Of a stretch of DNA of 64,000 nucleotides, positions 30,060 to 38,345 are shown piece after piece. Below the pieces are notes generated by a model. That model was given only the letters and a program-made list of their open reading frames with translations. It was not told the origin of the DNA and ran no database searches. Position 1 is the first letter of the stretch. Every line of letters begins with the position of its first letter. A program made the translations under genes and the position numbers. The DNA lies in NCBI GenBank assembly GCA_028873815.1, contig JAPPNN010000080.1:1-64000 (forward strand). Reading direction: 5' to 3'. The stretch is from Gemmatimonadota bacterium (lineage in GTDB: Bacteria > Gemmatimonadota > Gemmatimonadetes > Longimicrobiales > Gaopeijiaceae).

Positions 30060-30289
30060 AAATCACCATTTCACTTCCCGACGCGGTGTTCGCCTCGGCC
30101 GATTCCCTTGCGCAGCGGTTGAAGGTCTCCCGAAGCGCACTCTATGCGACCGCGGTGGCGGAATACGTGGCGAAGCACCGTGACGCCGACGTCACCGCAA
30201 GGCTGAATTCCGTCTACGCTGATTCGCCCAGCGGAATCGATCCGGACATGCGCCGGGCACAGGCTCGCTCGGTAGCCGAAGATTGGTAG
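30056..30289 (+). CDS. Ribbon-helix-helix antitoxin (MazE-like)
   Basis: A 77-residue antitoxin. The N-terminus MKITISLPDAVFASADSLA and the KVSRSALYATAVAEYV helix are ribbon-helix-helix/CopG-like, and the C-terminal tail is acidic and flexible as expected for toxin binding. It precedes a MazF-type toxin with an overlapping end, so the pair is a type II toxin-antitoxin module. ATG 30056 follows AGAAAGGGG-like purine-rich sequence at some distance; the start lies inside the direct repeat described separately. Confidence 0.82.
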   Translation: MKITISLPDAVFASADSLAQRLKVSRSALYATAVAEYVAKHRDADVTARLNSVYADSPSGIDPDMRRAQARSVAEDW

Positions 30290-30627
30290 TCGCACGCCGG
30301 GAAGTATGGTGGGCGGACCTGGACGAGCCGCGCGAGTCCGAACCCGGCTTTCGGCGCCCCGTCCTCATCGTCCAGGCGGACGCATTCAACCGAAGCAGGC
30401 TCAGAACCGTAATCGGCGTGGCCCTTTCGTCGAATACGCGGCTCCTGGACGCTCCGGGCAACGTGCTCCTTCAGGCGGCAAGCACCGGCCTCCCCAGGGA
30501 CTCGGTCGCGAATGTCACCCAGCTGCTGACGATTGATGAAGACTACCTTACCGACCGGGCCGGACAGGTTTCCCGGAGACTCATGGCGCGCGTCGAGAAC
30601 GGGCTGAGGCTGGTGCTGGCGCTTTAG
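30283..30627 (+). CDS. mazF: MazF/PemK-type endoribonuclease toxin
   Basis: A 114-residue MazF-family toxin. Diagnostic parts are the N-terminal REVWWADLDEP strand, FRRPVLIVQADAFN with the Arg that contributes to catalysis, TVIGVALSSNTRL, and LTIDEDYLTDRAG. MazF cleaves mRNA at short sequences; this one's target is unknown. The reading starts at TTG 30283, overlapping the antitoxin stop by seven bases. There is no closer ATG, and the first conserved residues begin a few codons later. Confidence 0.88.
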   Translation: MVVARREVWWADLDEPRESEPGFRRPVLIVQADAFNRSRLRTVIGVALSSNTRLLDAPGNVLLQAASTGLPRDSVANVTQLLTIDEDYLTDRAGQVSRRLMARVENGLRLVLAL

Positions 30628-30757
30628 GTCAGGCTCGATTCCGGTGACACCAGCCCCACCCACGAAACCCCGCCCGCGAACACGTGTACGAATCACCATG
30701 CGCCGGTCGATCAAACAGAGGCTCGCCTGCGCATGACCTTCGGCCGGGAGAGTCGAC

Positions 30758-31255
30758 ATGAGCCGTCGGTTTTTCACCGGCGTGGCGATCTGCGGATCGC
30801 TGGTGGCCGCTCCAGCGTGCGATTGGGGTCTGTTCGACACGTCGCCCGAGCCGGCTACCCTGACCGTGACGGACTACGAGTTTCGGGTCGGTCAGAATCT
30901 CATCACAGGGCACCTTGCGATCTCGATCGAGAATCAGACCCGAGAGCTGGTTTGGTACCACGGTTGCGGGAGTAGTCTTGCTCGACTCGGATCCGAGGGC
31001 CAATGGCAGGGGGTCTGGGGTTCCATCTGCACCCTCTTGAAGGTGGAGGAGGTGCCGATCCGTCCCGGCGAGGTGCTCGAGACGACCGCGTCCATCTACG
31101 CACACATTGCGGAAGACTCAACAGGCTGGACCACCCCGATCGACGGCACCTATCGACTCTGTGTTTTCATCCGCACGGCGCATGCGGGCGTGTCCACAGA
31201 TGGATGCGATGGAGTTCTGTCCAAGTCGTTCCCGGTTGCGACGGAACCTGGGTAA
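30758..31255 (+). CDS. Hypothetical exported lipoprotein-like protein
   Basis: A 165-residue exported protein of no recognised family. The N-terminus (RRFFTGVAICGSLVAAPACD) could be cleaved before Cys21. The body is beta-rich with four further Cys (HGCGSS, SICTLL, LCVFIR, DGCDG), which could form two disulfides in the periplasm. ATG 30758 is preceded by a GGGAG. It lies 13 bases upstream of a small barrel protein on the same strand, so the two may form a pair. Confidence 0.6.
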   Translation: MSRRFFTGVAICGSLVAAPACDWGLFDTSPEPATLTVTDYEFRVGQNLITGHLAISIENQTRELVWYHGCGSSLARLGSEGQWQGVWGSICTLLKVEEVPIRPGEVLETTASIYAHIAEDSTGWTTPIDGTYRLCVFIRTAHAGVSTDGCDGVLSKSFPVATEPG

Positions 31256-31268
31256 CCGGAGGCCACCC

Positions 31269-31889
31269 ATGTTCGAGCACTTCCTGCCCTTCATCGTGAC
31301 TGCCGTGCTCGGCTTCGTGGTGCAGCCGCCGATCACCGAAGTCGGGTTCCATGGAGGGCCACACTGGCCCGACACCTCCAAGCGCGAATTGCACGTGATG
31401 GTCGGGGCCACGGCCCATACCCCCCTGGATGACCGATTCGGTGTCCAGTTCGGCGCCGCGTACACGCAGCGAGGACGCTCGTGGTCGTGCTGGTTGATTA
31501 CCTGCTTTGAGGATTGGGACCGGGGCTACACCCAAAGCGATTTCATCGACATGTCGTTACTCGGCCAGGTACGGTTGCCGCTGGACGACGCCGTTGGCCT
31601 GCAGGCCGTGCTCGGGCCCAAGTACGGAGTTGAGGTGGTGTGCCGCAGCGAGAACCACACGCAGGGGACGGAAAGAGAGTGCTCCCGCCCGATCGGTGCG
31701 AGATACGATGTACGGCTCGTTGCTGGCGTCGGCGTGGCGATCCAGGCGTCCCCGCGCGTCGACGTGACGGTCAACTATCGCTACGGCTTCGACCTGCAGC
31801 AGTGGGGATTCTGGGACTGGGTAGACGGAGATAGCGACCAGTTCGAGTCCTCGCTGATCGCGGGCGTCACCTATCGGATTGCGCGCTAG
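31269..31889 (+). CDS. Small outer-membrane beta-barrel protein
   Basis: A 206-residue protein with a short hydrophobic N-terminus and then alternating strands typical of eight-stranded OmpA/OmpW-like barrels (GVQFGAAYTQRGRSW, VRLPLDDAVGLQAVLG, VDVTVNYRYGFDL), ending in SLIAGVTYRIAR. Four Cys fall in extracellular-looking loops. The start ATG 31269 was chosen over a longer upstream frame that is the shadow of the neighbouring lipoprotein gene. Function not inferable. Confidence 0.6.
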   Translation: MFEHFLPFIVTAVLGFVVQPPITEVGFHGGPHWPDTSKRELHVMVGATAHTPLDDRFGVQFGAAYTQRGRSWSCWLITCFEDWDRGYTQSDFIDMSLLGQVRLPLDDAVGLQAVLGPKYGVEVVCRSENHTQGTERECSRPIGARYDVRLVAGVGVAIQASPRVDVTVNYRYGFDLQQWGFWDWVDGDSDQFESSLIAGVTYRIAR

Positions 31890-32147
31890 CCTGAAGACAG
31901 ATGCGCTGGTGACGAACGGCTGTCACTCCAGCCCCTCGGTGCACGCCCGATCCAATCCAAAGGCGTCTCCAACCGGGAAAATCAAAAGGGCAATTTTCGT
32001 TATTCCCGTTTGTACGCCAAGACGGCCGACGCTGTGGTCGCCCCCCGGCCACCCCCAGTCCGTAGTCCCCCAAAAAGGGGATACCACTGCCCCCTGGCTG
32101 ACGAGAGCTTGGTCATTCCAACCGACATCTCGAACCAGGAGGTGAAC

Positions 32148-32747
32148 GTGAAAAGAGTGCCGACATACCGCGGGGGCAGCGCCGAAGCGCCCCCCATCTT
32201 CGTCCTTGCCTTGACAATCGCAGCGACGGGCTTGATCCCATTCCCGCTCGCGGCCCAGAACACCGGAGACCGGGTCCGGGTGACGACCTCGACGATGGTC
32301 GCGGTCGGCGAAGTAACCACAGTGAACCGGTCGGGCTTCCAGGTGCAGGACCGGGGGGCCCTGCACTCCTTCTCCTACGACGACATCGCGCGCCTGGAGC
32401 GGAGCGCGGGCCGACAGTCCCAGTGGAAGAGGGGACTGATGTACGGCGGTGGCACCGGGGTTGGGGCGGGCGTCCTGTACGGAGCCCTCGTAAGCAGCAC
32501 CTGCGACGTCCTGACGCTCGGCACCGCCAGCAACGAGTGTGCCGAGACCGGAGCGCAGGTGGCGCTGCTCGCCGGTCTGACATGGGGTGCGGCCGGGGGC
32601 CTCGTCGGAGCAGGCGTCGGTGCCCTGATCAGGCGCGAGGCGTGGGACGACATCCCGTTCGCCGGAACGCGCCTGAGCCTTACGCCCATCGTCGCGCCCC
32701 GCCCGTCCACCGGTGGCGTGTCCCTCGGCCTGAGGATACTCCATTGA
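32148..32747 (+). CDS. Hypothetical exported protein with glycine-zipper-like segment
   Basis: A 199-residue protein starting at GTG 32148, supported by AGGAGG five bases upstream. A signal peptide (FVLALTIAATGLIPFPLAAQ) precedes a small beta domain (MVAVGEVTTVNRSGFQVQD). A Gly/Ala-rich stretch with two helical runs follows (GGGTGVGAGVLYGALV and AGLTWGAAGGLVGAGVGALI), resembling glycine-zipper membrane segments. Its stop overlaps the start of the first LRR lipoprotein as TTGA, making it the first gene of the surface-protein operon. Confidence 0.65.
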   Translation: MKRVPTYRGGSAEAPPIFVLALTIAATGLIPFPLAAQNTGDRVRVTTSTMVAVGEVTTVNRSGFQVQDRGALHSFSYDDIARLERSAGRQSQWKRGLMYGGGTGVGAGVLYGALVSSTCDVLTLGTASNECAETGAQVALLAGLTWGAAGGLVGAGVGALIRREAWDDIPFAGTRLSLTPIVAPRPSTGGVSLGLRILH

Positions 32748-34153
32748 CTCCCTCAGCCCCATCGGTCGGTCGGGGCTCGCGGCACTCATCGGCCCCCTGG
32801 CGCCCACTGCTCACTCGCTGCGCATTGCTCCTGTCCCTGACCGCGTGCGGCGGCGGCGAGTCCGGCACCGCGCCAACCGACGACAACCAGGCCCCGACTG
32901 CCGTGGGCTCGATCCCGGCCCAGACGGTGACGGCCGGTGAAATCGTCACCGTTGAACTGACGTCGTATTTCAACGACCCCGACGGGGACGCGCTCACCTA
33001 CGCCGCCACGACGTCCGCGCCCGCGATCGCGTCGCCGACGGTTTCCGGTGGCACACTGACGATCGCCGGCGTGTCCGACGGTACGGCGACGATCACCGTA
33101 ACCGCCAGCGATCCCGGGGGGCTGACCGCGACCCAGAACGCGTCCGTCACCGTCGAGCGCCCCAACGCGGCCCCGACAACCTCCGGCACGATCCCGGCCC
33201 AGGTCATCGAGGCCGGCAAGGAGGTCTCCTTCAACCTTGCCGAGTACTTCAGCGACCCCGACGGGGATGCGCTGACCTTTGTGGCTTCCTCGTCCAACAC
33301 CGGCGTTGCGACCACGCAGGTTTCGGGCACCCTGCTCACCGTCGTCGGCGTGGCGCCCGGCGATGCCACGGTGACCGCAACGGCCACCGACCCGGGCGAC
33401 CTGTCCGCGGAACAGACGTTCATGGTGACGGTGCAGGAGGCGTCGATGGACCGGCAGATCCTGACCACCCTCTACATCGCAACCGAGGGGGCGAGCTGGA
33501 AAACCAACACGAACTGGCTGAGCGATGGGGCGCTCGGAACTTGGTACGGCGTCACGACCGACGACGACGACCGCGTCACGCACGTGGAGCTGCCGGACAA
33601 CCGCCTGGACAACTCGATTCCGCGCGAAATCGGCGGCTTGAGCCAGCTCGTCCGCCTGGACCTGCGTGACAACAGCATGGAGGGAATGATCCCGCGCCAG
33701 CTGGGAGATCTCGAGAACCTGGAATGGCTCGACCTCAGCGATAGCCACTTCTTCGCGCGCGGCACGCTGCCCCCCGAGTTCGGCAATCTGAAAAAGCTGA
33801 AGCACCTCGACCTGAGCGAGATCATCTGGTGGTCCGGCGACGATCCGACCATTCCGCCGGAATGGGGAGGCATGGAGAGCCTTGAGAGGCTGGACCTGGC
33901 CCATCTCGGACTGCGGGGCAGAGTCCCCACCCAGCTGGGCAATCTCAAGAATCTGAAGTGGCTCGACATCAGCTACAACGTCTTCGAGGGCTCGATTCCG
34001 CGCGAGTTCATGAATCTCAAGCTGGAGAAGTTTCACTGGGTGGCCACACAGCAGCTATGCGCTCCCGCCGACGAGGAATTCCAGGCCTGGCTCAACTCGA
34101 TTCCGGACCAGAAGGGACACCGGACCTGTGCTTCGGGTGGTTCGGATGGATAG
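32744..34153 (+). CDS. Lipoprotein with two Ig-like domains and leucine-rich repeats
   Basis: A 469-residue lipoprotein. The signal (LLTRCALLLSLTACGGG) has a good lipobox at about Cys35. Two Ig/cadherin-like domains follow (about 45-140 and 141-235), each opening N-x-A-P and containing the FNDPDGDALTY-type motif and a DPGGLTATQ end. Residues 240-430 hold LRRs of the plant-like type (SIPREIGGLSQLVRLDLRDN, GMIPRQLGDLENLEWLDLSD). A C-terminal CAPADEEFQAWLNSI...C cap follows. It is probably displayed at the cell surface as an adhesion or binding protein. TTG 32744 overlaps the previous stop. Confidence 0.82.
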   Translation: MTPSAPSVGRGSRHSSAPWRPLLTRCALLLSLTACGGGESGTAPTDDNQAPTAVGSIPAQTVTAGEIVTVELTSYFNDPDGDALTYAATTSAPAIASPTVSGGTLTIAGVSDGTATITVTASDPGGLTATQNASVTVERPNAAPTTSGTIPAQVIEAGKEVSFNLAEYFSDPDGDALTFVASSSNTGVATTQVSGTLLTVVGVAPGDATVTATATDPGDLSAEQTFMVTVQEASMDRQILTTLYIATEGASWKTNTNWLSDGALGTWYGVTTDDDDRVTHVELPDNRLDNSIPREIGGLSQLVRLDLRDNSMEGMIPRQLGDLENLEWLDLSDSHFFARGTLPPEFGNLKKLKHLDLSEIIWWSGDDPTIPPEWGGMESLERLDLAHLGLRGRVPTQLGNLKNLKWLDISYNVFEGSIPREFMNLKLEKFHWVATQQLCAPADEEFQAWLNSIPDQKGHRTCASGGSDG

Positions 34154-35540
34154 ACGCAAGGCTGCGGACCGGCGCGGCACGGGCACGCTCGGCGTGGCGA
34201 GATCCCGCTCGCTCCTCCTGCTGTGGCTCGCGTGGATCGCCGCCTGCGGAGGAGACGGCGGCGGCACCGCCCCGTCGGAGGACAACCAGGCGCCGGCCGC
34301 GGTGGGCTCGATTCCAGCCCAGACGCTGACGGCCGGGGAGGTCGTGACGCTCGATCTCGCGGCCGCTTTCAATGATCCCGACGGCGACGCGCTGACCTAC
34401 TCGGCCACGACGTCCAATCCGGCGGTCGCCTCGCCGACGGTTTCGGGCAACACATTGACGATCGCCGGCGTCTCCGAGGGGTCGGCGGCGGTCACCGCAA
34501 CCGCGACCGACCCGGGGGGCCTGACGGCGACACAGAACGTGGCGGTGAACGTGCAGCGTCCCAACGCGGCCCCCACCCCCGCCGGCACGATATCGGCGCA
34601 AGTCATGGAGGTCGGCGGGCAGGTCACGGTCAATCTCGCGGACTACTTCAACGATCCCGACGGGGACGCGCTGAGCTATTCGGCCACTTCGTCCAGTACC
34701 GCGGTGGCGACGGCGCAGGTCGTGGGCAGCATCATGACCATCGCAGGCCGGACTGCCGGCGACGCGACGGTGACGGCCACGGCGACAGATCCCGGCGGCC
34801 TCTCCGCCAGCCAGACGGTGACGGTGACGGTGGAAGAGCCGTCCATGGACCGGGAGATCCTGAGCACGCTCTTCATCGACACGAACGGAGCCGGTTGGGC
34901 CAACAGCAGCGGGTGGCTGACCGAGGCCGCGCTGGGCACCTGGTACGGAGTCTCGGCCGACGATCTGGACCGCGTCGTCGCGCTGGAACTGCCGGACAAC
35001 CGCCTGGATAACTCGATTCCGCGCGAGCTCGGCGGACTGACGCAGCTCGTCCGGCTGGACCTGAGCGAAAACAACATGGAGGGCATGATTCCCCACGAGC
35101 TGGGCGATCTGGAGAACCTCGAATGGCTTGATCTGAGCAACAGCCTCTTCTTCGCCCGCGGTACGATTCCGGGTGAACTCGGCAACCTCAAGAAGCTGAA
35201 ATGGCTAGACCTCAGCGAGACCCGCTTCTTTGGCCGAGTCGCCCTTCCCGGTCAAATCGTCAACCTGGAGAGCCTCGAAAGGCTTGACCTGCGATATGCA
35301 AGTCTCGAGGGCAAGCTCCCTGCCAAGCTGGGTGATCTGACGAACCTGAAGTGGCTGGATATCAGCCGGAACTGGTTCGAGGGCGAGCTCCCCCGCGAGT
35401 GGATCAAGCTCAAGCTCGACTACTTCCATTGGAAGCCCATCATCGACGACGTCGATCTCTGTGCTCCCGCCGACGAGGAGTTCCAGACGTGGCTCAATTC
35501 GATAGCCGACCACGAGGGCGGTCGGACCTGCGGTGGATAA
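34146..35540 (+). CDS. Second Ig-like/LRR lipoprotein, tandem paralogue
   Basis: A 464-residue lipoprotein built exactly like the preceding one: lipobox in LAWIAACGG, two Ig-like domains (FNDPDGDALTYSA, FNDPDGDALSYSA), LRRs (SIPRELGGLTQLVRLDLSEN, MIPHELGDLENLEWLDLSNS), and the same Cys-flanked C-terminal cap. Sequence is conserved in every module but diverged throughout, so the duplication is not brand new. Its ATG 34146 overlaps the first gene's stop by eight bases, so the two are translationally coupled. Confidence 0.82.
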   Translation: MDRRKAADRRGTGTLGVARSRSLLLLWLAWIAACGGDGGGTAPSEDNQAPAAVGSIPAQTLTAGEVVTLDLAAAFNDPDGDALTYSATTSNPAVASPTVSGNTLTIAGVSEGSAAVTATATDPGGLTATQNVAVNVQRPNAAPTPAGTISAQVMEVGGQVTVNLADYFNDPDGDALSYSATSSSTAVATAQVVGSIMTIAGRTAGDATVTATATDPGGLSASQTVTVTVEEPSMDREILSTLFIDTNGAGWANSSGWLTEAALGTWYGVSADDLDRVVALELPDNRLDNSIPRELGGLTQLVRLDLSENNMEGMIPHELGDLENLEWLDLSNSLFFARGTIPGELGNLKKLKWLDLSETRFFGRVALPGQIVNLESLERLDLRYASLEGKLPAKLGDLTNLKWLDISRNWFEGELPREWIKLKLDYFHWKPIIDDVDLCAPADEEFQTWLNSIADHEGGRTCGG

Positions 35541-35550
35541 GGAGGATGAC

Positions 35551-37116
35551 ATGAATAAGCAATTGTGGCCCCGGAAATCCGTCCGGGGGAGGTCCCAGGC
35601 ATCCGTCCGGGGGAAGCTGCAGGCATCCGTCCGGGGACGGGCTCGCGCAGCAGCCGCGGCAACCGCCCTGGCGCTCGTGCTTGCCGGGTCCGCGGCCCCG
35701 GTGTTCGCCCAGGACCTTCGAGCTCCCGAGGCGGCCGGTTCCATTCCCGCCCAGACCGTCTCCGCGGGCCAAGCCGCATCGATCGACCTGGTTCGGTTCT
35801 TCCGCGACGCCGATGGAGATGCGCTGGCCTACGCGGCGACGGTCTCGAACGCGGCGACAGCCACGGTTTCCGTGTCGGGCAACGTCCTGACGATTACCGG
35901 CGTGGCGCCCGGCACGGTGGTCGTCACGGTCTTCGCCAGCGACCCCGGCGGTCTATCGGCTACGCAGCGCACCAGGGTCACGGTCGAGACGCCCAACCAG
36001 GCGCCGGCACCCGTCGGGACGATCCCGCCCCAGGCCCTCGGTCCGGGCCAATGGATCGCCATCGCCGTCTCTTCCTACTTTCGCGATCCCGAGGGGGCGA
36101 TCCTGAGCTTCTCGGCGACAACCTCCGACACGCGCGTCGTCGGCGTCGAGGTTGCGGGCGACATCGTCACGATGACGCAGGCGGGCACGGGAGCAGCGAT
36201 TGTCAACGTCGTGGCGCGTGATCCCGGCGGTCTGCCGGCTCGACAGGGCATCACGGTGACCGTGGGGGCGGTTGCCGCAGCGCCCGCTGTGGCACCTGCC
36301 GCCCAACCGCCCGAGCCTGCCCGGCCCGAGCGCGCCGCTCCCGCACCGACACGGCCCCAGCCGGCGCAACCCGGCGCACCCGCCGCACCCGTCGACGAGG
36401 CGGGTGCCCAGGCCCAGAGCGCGGTAGATGCCCGGCAACCCACTCCCTTCCCGCCGCGCCTGCTGACGGGTTTCGTGGAATCGACGGGGTATACGCTAGC
36501 CCAGGGCCGGGGGCACATAAGCGCTGGCTACCTGGGCGCCAACCCCTTGGCGCAGCTGGCGCCGCTGGGGGACTTCCTGCCCGGTGCGGGTCAGGTGTCC
36601 TACGGCTTGACCGACGATCTCACTGTTACCGCCGGTTCCGGTTACTTCTACTACAACGTGGGCGCCGGCGACCTCGACCTCTTCCCCTACTTCGCGCCGA
36701 AGTACCGCGCATGGCACAACGATCAGACTTCGGTTGCCGTCACGGGCTATGCGGGGCTCTGGCTCGCAGAGGAGACCGTGACCTACTACGGCGGCTCCGT
36801 TGCGGGCTCGATCGCGGTGGACGACGCGCTCAGCCTGCACGCTTCCGGCGGAATGCTGGGGATTTCAGTAACCGCCTTCGGCGAAACGTTCAACGAGCAG
36901 ATCGGCGTCATGGCGGTCGGTGGCGACTTCCACGTGACCCCGGAACTGGGGCTGGCCGGTGAATTCCGGCGGGTCGGGTTCGAGGACGGAAGCAACGTCG
37001 TCACCGCCGGCCTGCGGTTCCTCCGATCGGCCATCGGCGCCGAGGCGGGTCTCGCCTACTTCCTGGAGGACGAGGCGGAGATCCGCCCGATCGTGAACCT
37101 GGCATACCGATTCTAG
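35551..37116 (+). CDS. Ig-like domains fused to a C-terminal beta-barrel
   Basis: A 521-residue exported protein. A long Arg-rich signal peptide (with a tandem repeat, separate entry) is followed by two domains of the same Ig-like type as in the two upstream lipoproteins (FFRDADGDALAYAA and YFRDPEGAILSFSA). A Pro/Ala-rich linker (about 240-300) follows, then a barrel-like region of about 220 residues ending in IRPIVNLAYRF, a typical outer-membrane C-terminus with terminal Phe. A GGAGG lies five bases before ATG 35551. It could be the outer-membrane anchor or receptor for the Ig/LRR lipoproteins encoded just before it. Confidence 0.78.
   Translation: MNKQLWPRKSVRGRSQASVRGKLQASVRGRARAAAAATALALVLAGSAAPVFAQDLRAPEAAGSIPAQTVSAGQAASIDLVRFFRDADGDALAYAATVSNAATATVSVSGNVLTITGVAPGTVVVTVFASDPGGLSATQRTRVTVETPNQAPAPVGTIPPQALGPGQWIAIAVSSYFRDPEGAILSFSATTSDTRVVGVEVAGDIVTMTQAGTGAAIVNVVARDPGGLPARQGITVTVGAVAAAPAVAPAAQPPEPARPERAAPAPTRPQPAQPGAPAAPVDEAGAQAQSAVDARQPTPFPPRLLTGFVESTGYTLAQGRGHISAGYLGANPLAQLAPLGDFLPGAGQVSYGLTDDLTVTAGSGYFYYNVGAGDLDLFPYFAPKYRAWHNDQTSVAVTGYAGLWLAEETVTYYGGSVAGSIAVDDALSLHASGGMLGISVTAFGETFNEQIGVMAVGGDFHVTPELGLAGEFRRVGFEDGSNVVTAGLRFLRSAIGAEAGLAYFLEDEAEIRPIVNLAYRF
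35577..35648 (+). repeat. 24-bp tandem repeat in a signal-peptide region
   Basis: ATCCGTCCGGGG recurs at 35577, 35601 and 35625, a 24-base period giving the eight-residue unit SVRGRSQA / SVRGKLQA / SVRGRARA. The third unit is diverged at its end. The frame is kept, so copy number could vary and change the positive n-region length of the signal peptide. Confidence 0.7.
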
Positions 37117-37131
37117 TTAGCAGATGTCCGT

Positions 37132-38280
37132 CTAGCCGACAGACGTTCGAAACGCGTCCAACGACAGAACCCTTTGCACGAGTTCGGTCTGTTTGTGTAT
37201 CCCCAGCTTGCGGTAGACTCGCTTGATGTGAGTCTTCACGGTGCTTTCGGCGCAGCCCAGCGCGAGTGCAGTACCAGCGACCGTCTGCCCGGACGCCATG
37301 GCCACCGCCACACGGCTCTCCACGGGCGTCAAGCCCAACGCTGCTGCCGCAAGCTCCGGATCTACGGCGGCTCGGAGTGCCGGATCGACGACCAGCACCA
37401 GTGCCCTGACCTGCCGCGTACCAGGATCCGTCCACATTGCCTGCACGGGGTGGATTTCGAGGACCAGCGGGGATAGGGCCTCTTTCCGCGTGATTTTCAT
37501 CGAGCCGCCGGTGCCTTGACCGCCAAAGGGGGGAGACACCCGAGCCAACAGGCGCTGCAACTCTTCGTTTTCCCCTTTGTGCACAGCAACCAGAACGCCC
37601 CTGTCGTCGCGCAGCCCGTCGCGTTTCAGCAGGACAGCGCGGGCACGGTCACTTGCCTCCAGTATGCGTCCGCGGCCATCGAGCTGGACCAGCCCCAGCC
37701 GCTTGTTCTCCAGCATTTCGGCAAATGACGCGCCCAACGCGTTGGCCCTGGCCATCGCACGACGGACGCGTGAGAACTGGCGTATGTGAGGAGCAAGGCG
37801 CTTGATGGTCCTGATCTGATCGTGCCCCCAACCGTCGCGTCGAGTGGAGTTGCCGCAGGACCAGACGATCGCCGTGCCGTCCAGCCCGTCGATCCCCATG
37901 AAGAGGCCGTCCTCCGTCTGGTGACGGGTCCGGAATGCGTACACGGCGGACTCTTTCTTCTCGTGGTCGGTGTACAGATTCGCCTTGTGTACCAGTTCGC
38001 CATCGCTAAGTCCGGCGAGCCGCGGAATCGCTTCGTCCCGCAGGTAGTAGTCACCGAAATACAGTTGCCGCAGATCCTCCCGACGCTCGCTATCGACAAA
38101 AAACTGAGACAGCCAGATCTGGGACTGCAGTCCCACAGCCGCATCCACGTACGTCAGGCTATGGCCGGATGTGGAGGTCACGTCGTTGATCAAACCGGCC
38201 ACCGAGCCCCATCTGCCCTCGGCCAGCGCCGCCTTGTACATGTGCTCGACGAGGCGACTGAACCTGTCTTCCCGGGTCAT
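37132..38280 (-). CDS. LuxR-family transcriptional regulator
   Basis: A 382-residue regulator. The C-terminal 65 residues are a LuxR/GerE HTH (LTPVESRVAVAMASGQTVAG, followed by CAESTVKTHIKRVYRKLGIH). The N-terminal part is a PAS/GAF-like sensor region (SLTYVDAAVGLQSQIWLSQF, VQLDGRGRILEASDRARAVL) rather than an acyl-homoserine-lactone domain or a response-regulator receiver. ATG 38280 follows AGGAG. It is downstream of, and on the same strand as, the P450 gene with 65 bases between, so it may control it. Its inducer is unknown. Confidence 0.85.
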   Translation of the reverse strand: MTREDRFSRLVEHMYKAALAEGRWGSVAGLINDVTSTSGHSLTYVDAAVGLQSQIWLSQFFVDSERREDLRQLYFGDYYLRDEAIPRLAGLSDGELVHKANLYTDHEKKESAVYAFRTRHQTEDGLFMGIDGLDGTAIVWSCGNSTRRDGWGHDQIRTIKRLAPHIRQFSRVRRAMARANALGASFAEMLENKRLGLVQLDGRGRILEASDRARAVLLKRDGLRDDRGVLVAVHKGENEELQRLLARVSPPFGGQGTGGSMKITRKEALSPLVLEIHPVQAMWTDPGTRQVRALVLVVDPALRAAVDPELAAAALGLTPVESRVAVAMASGQTVAGTALALGCAESTVKTHIKRVYRKLGIHKQTELVQRVLSLDAFRTSVG

Positions 38281-38345
38281 CTCGGCTCCTTGCCTGTGAG
38301 ACTGCGCGGGCACGCGTGACCGGCTCACGGCAGAGGCTAAGGTGC

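Noticed and set aside
30203..30627. Minus-strand frames over mazF
   Set aside because: Shadow of the toxin gene, whose family motifs are clear on the plus strand.
32066..32083. CCCCC-AAAAA-GGGG hairpin before the surface operon
   Set aside because: Short stem, no following U-run on either strand; not enough for a terminator call.
32786..35096. Minus-strand frames of 300-400 codons opposite the Ig/LRR genes
   Set aside because: They mirror the repeats of the plus-strand genes; the codon periodicity belongs to the Ig/LRR frame.
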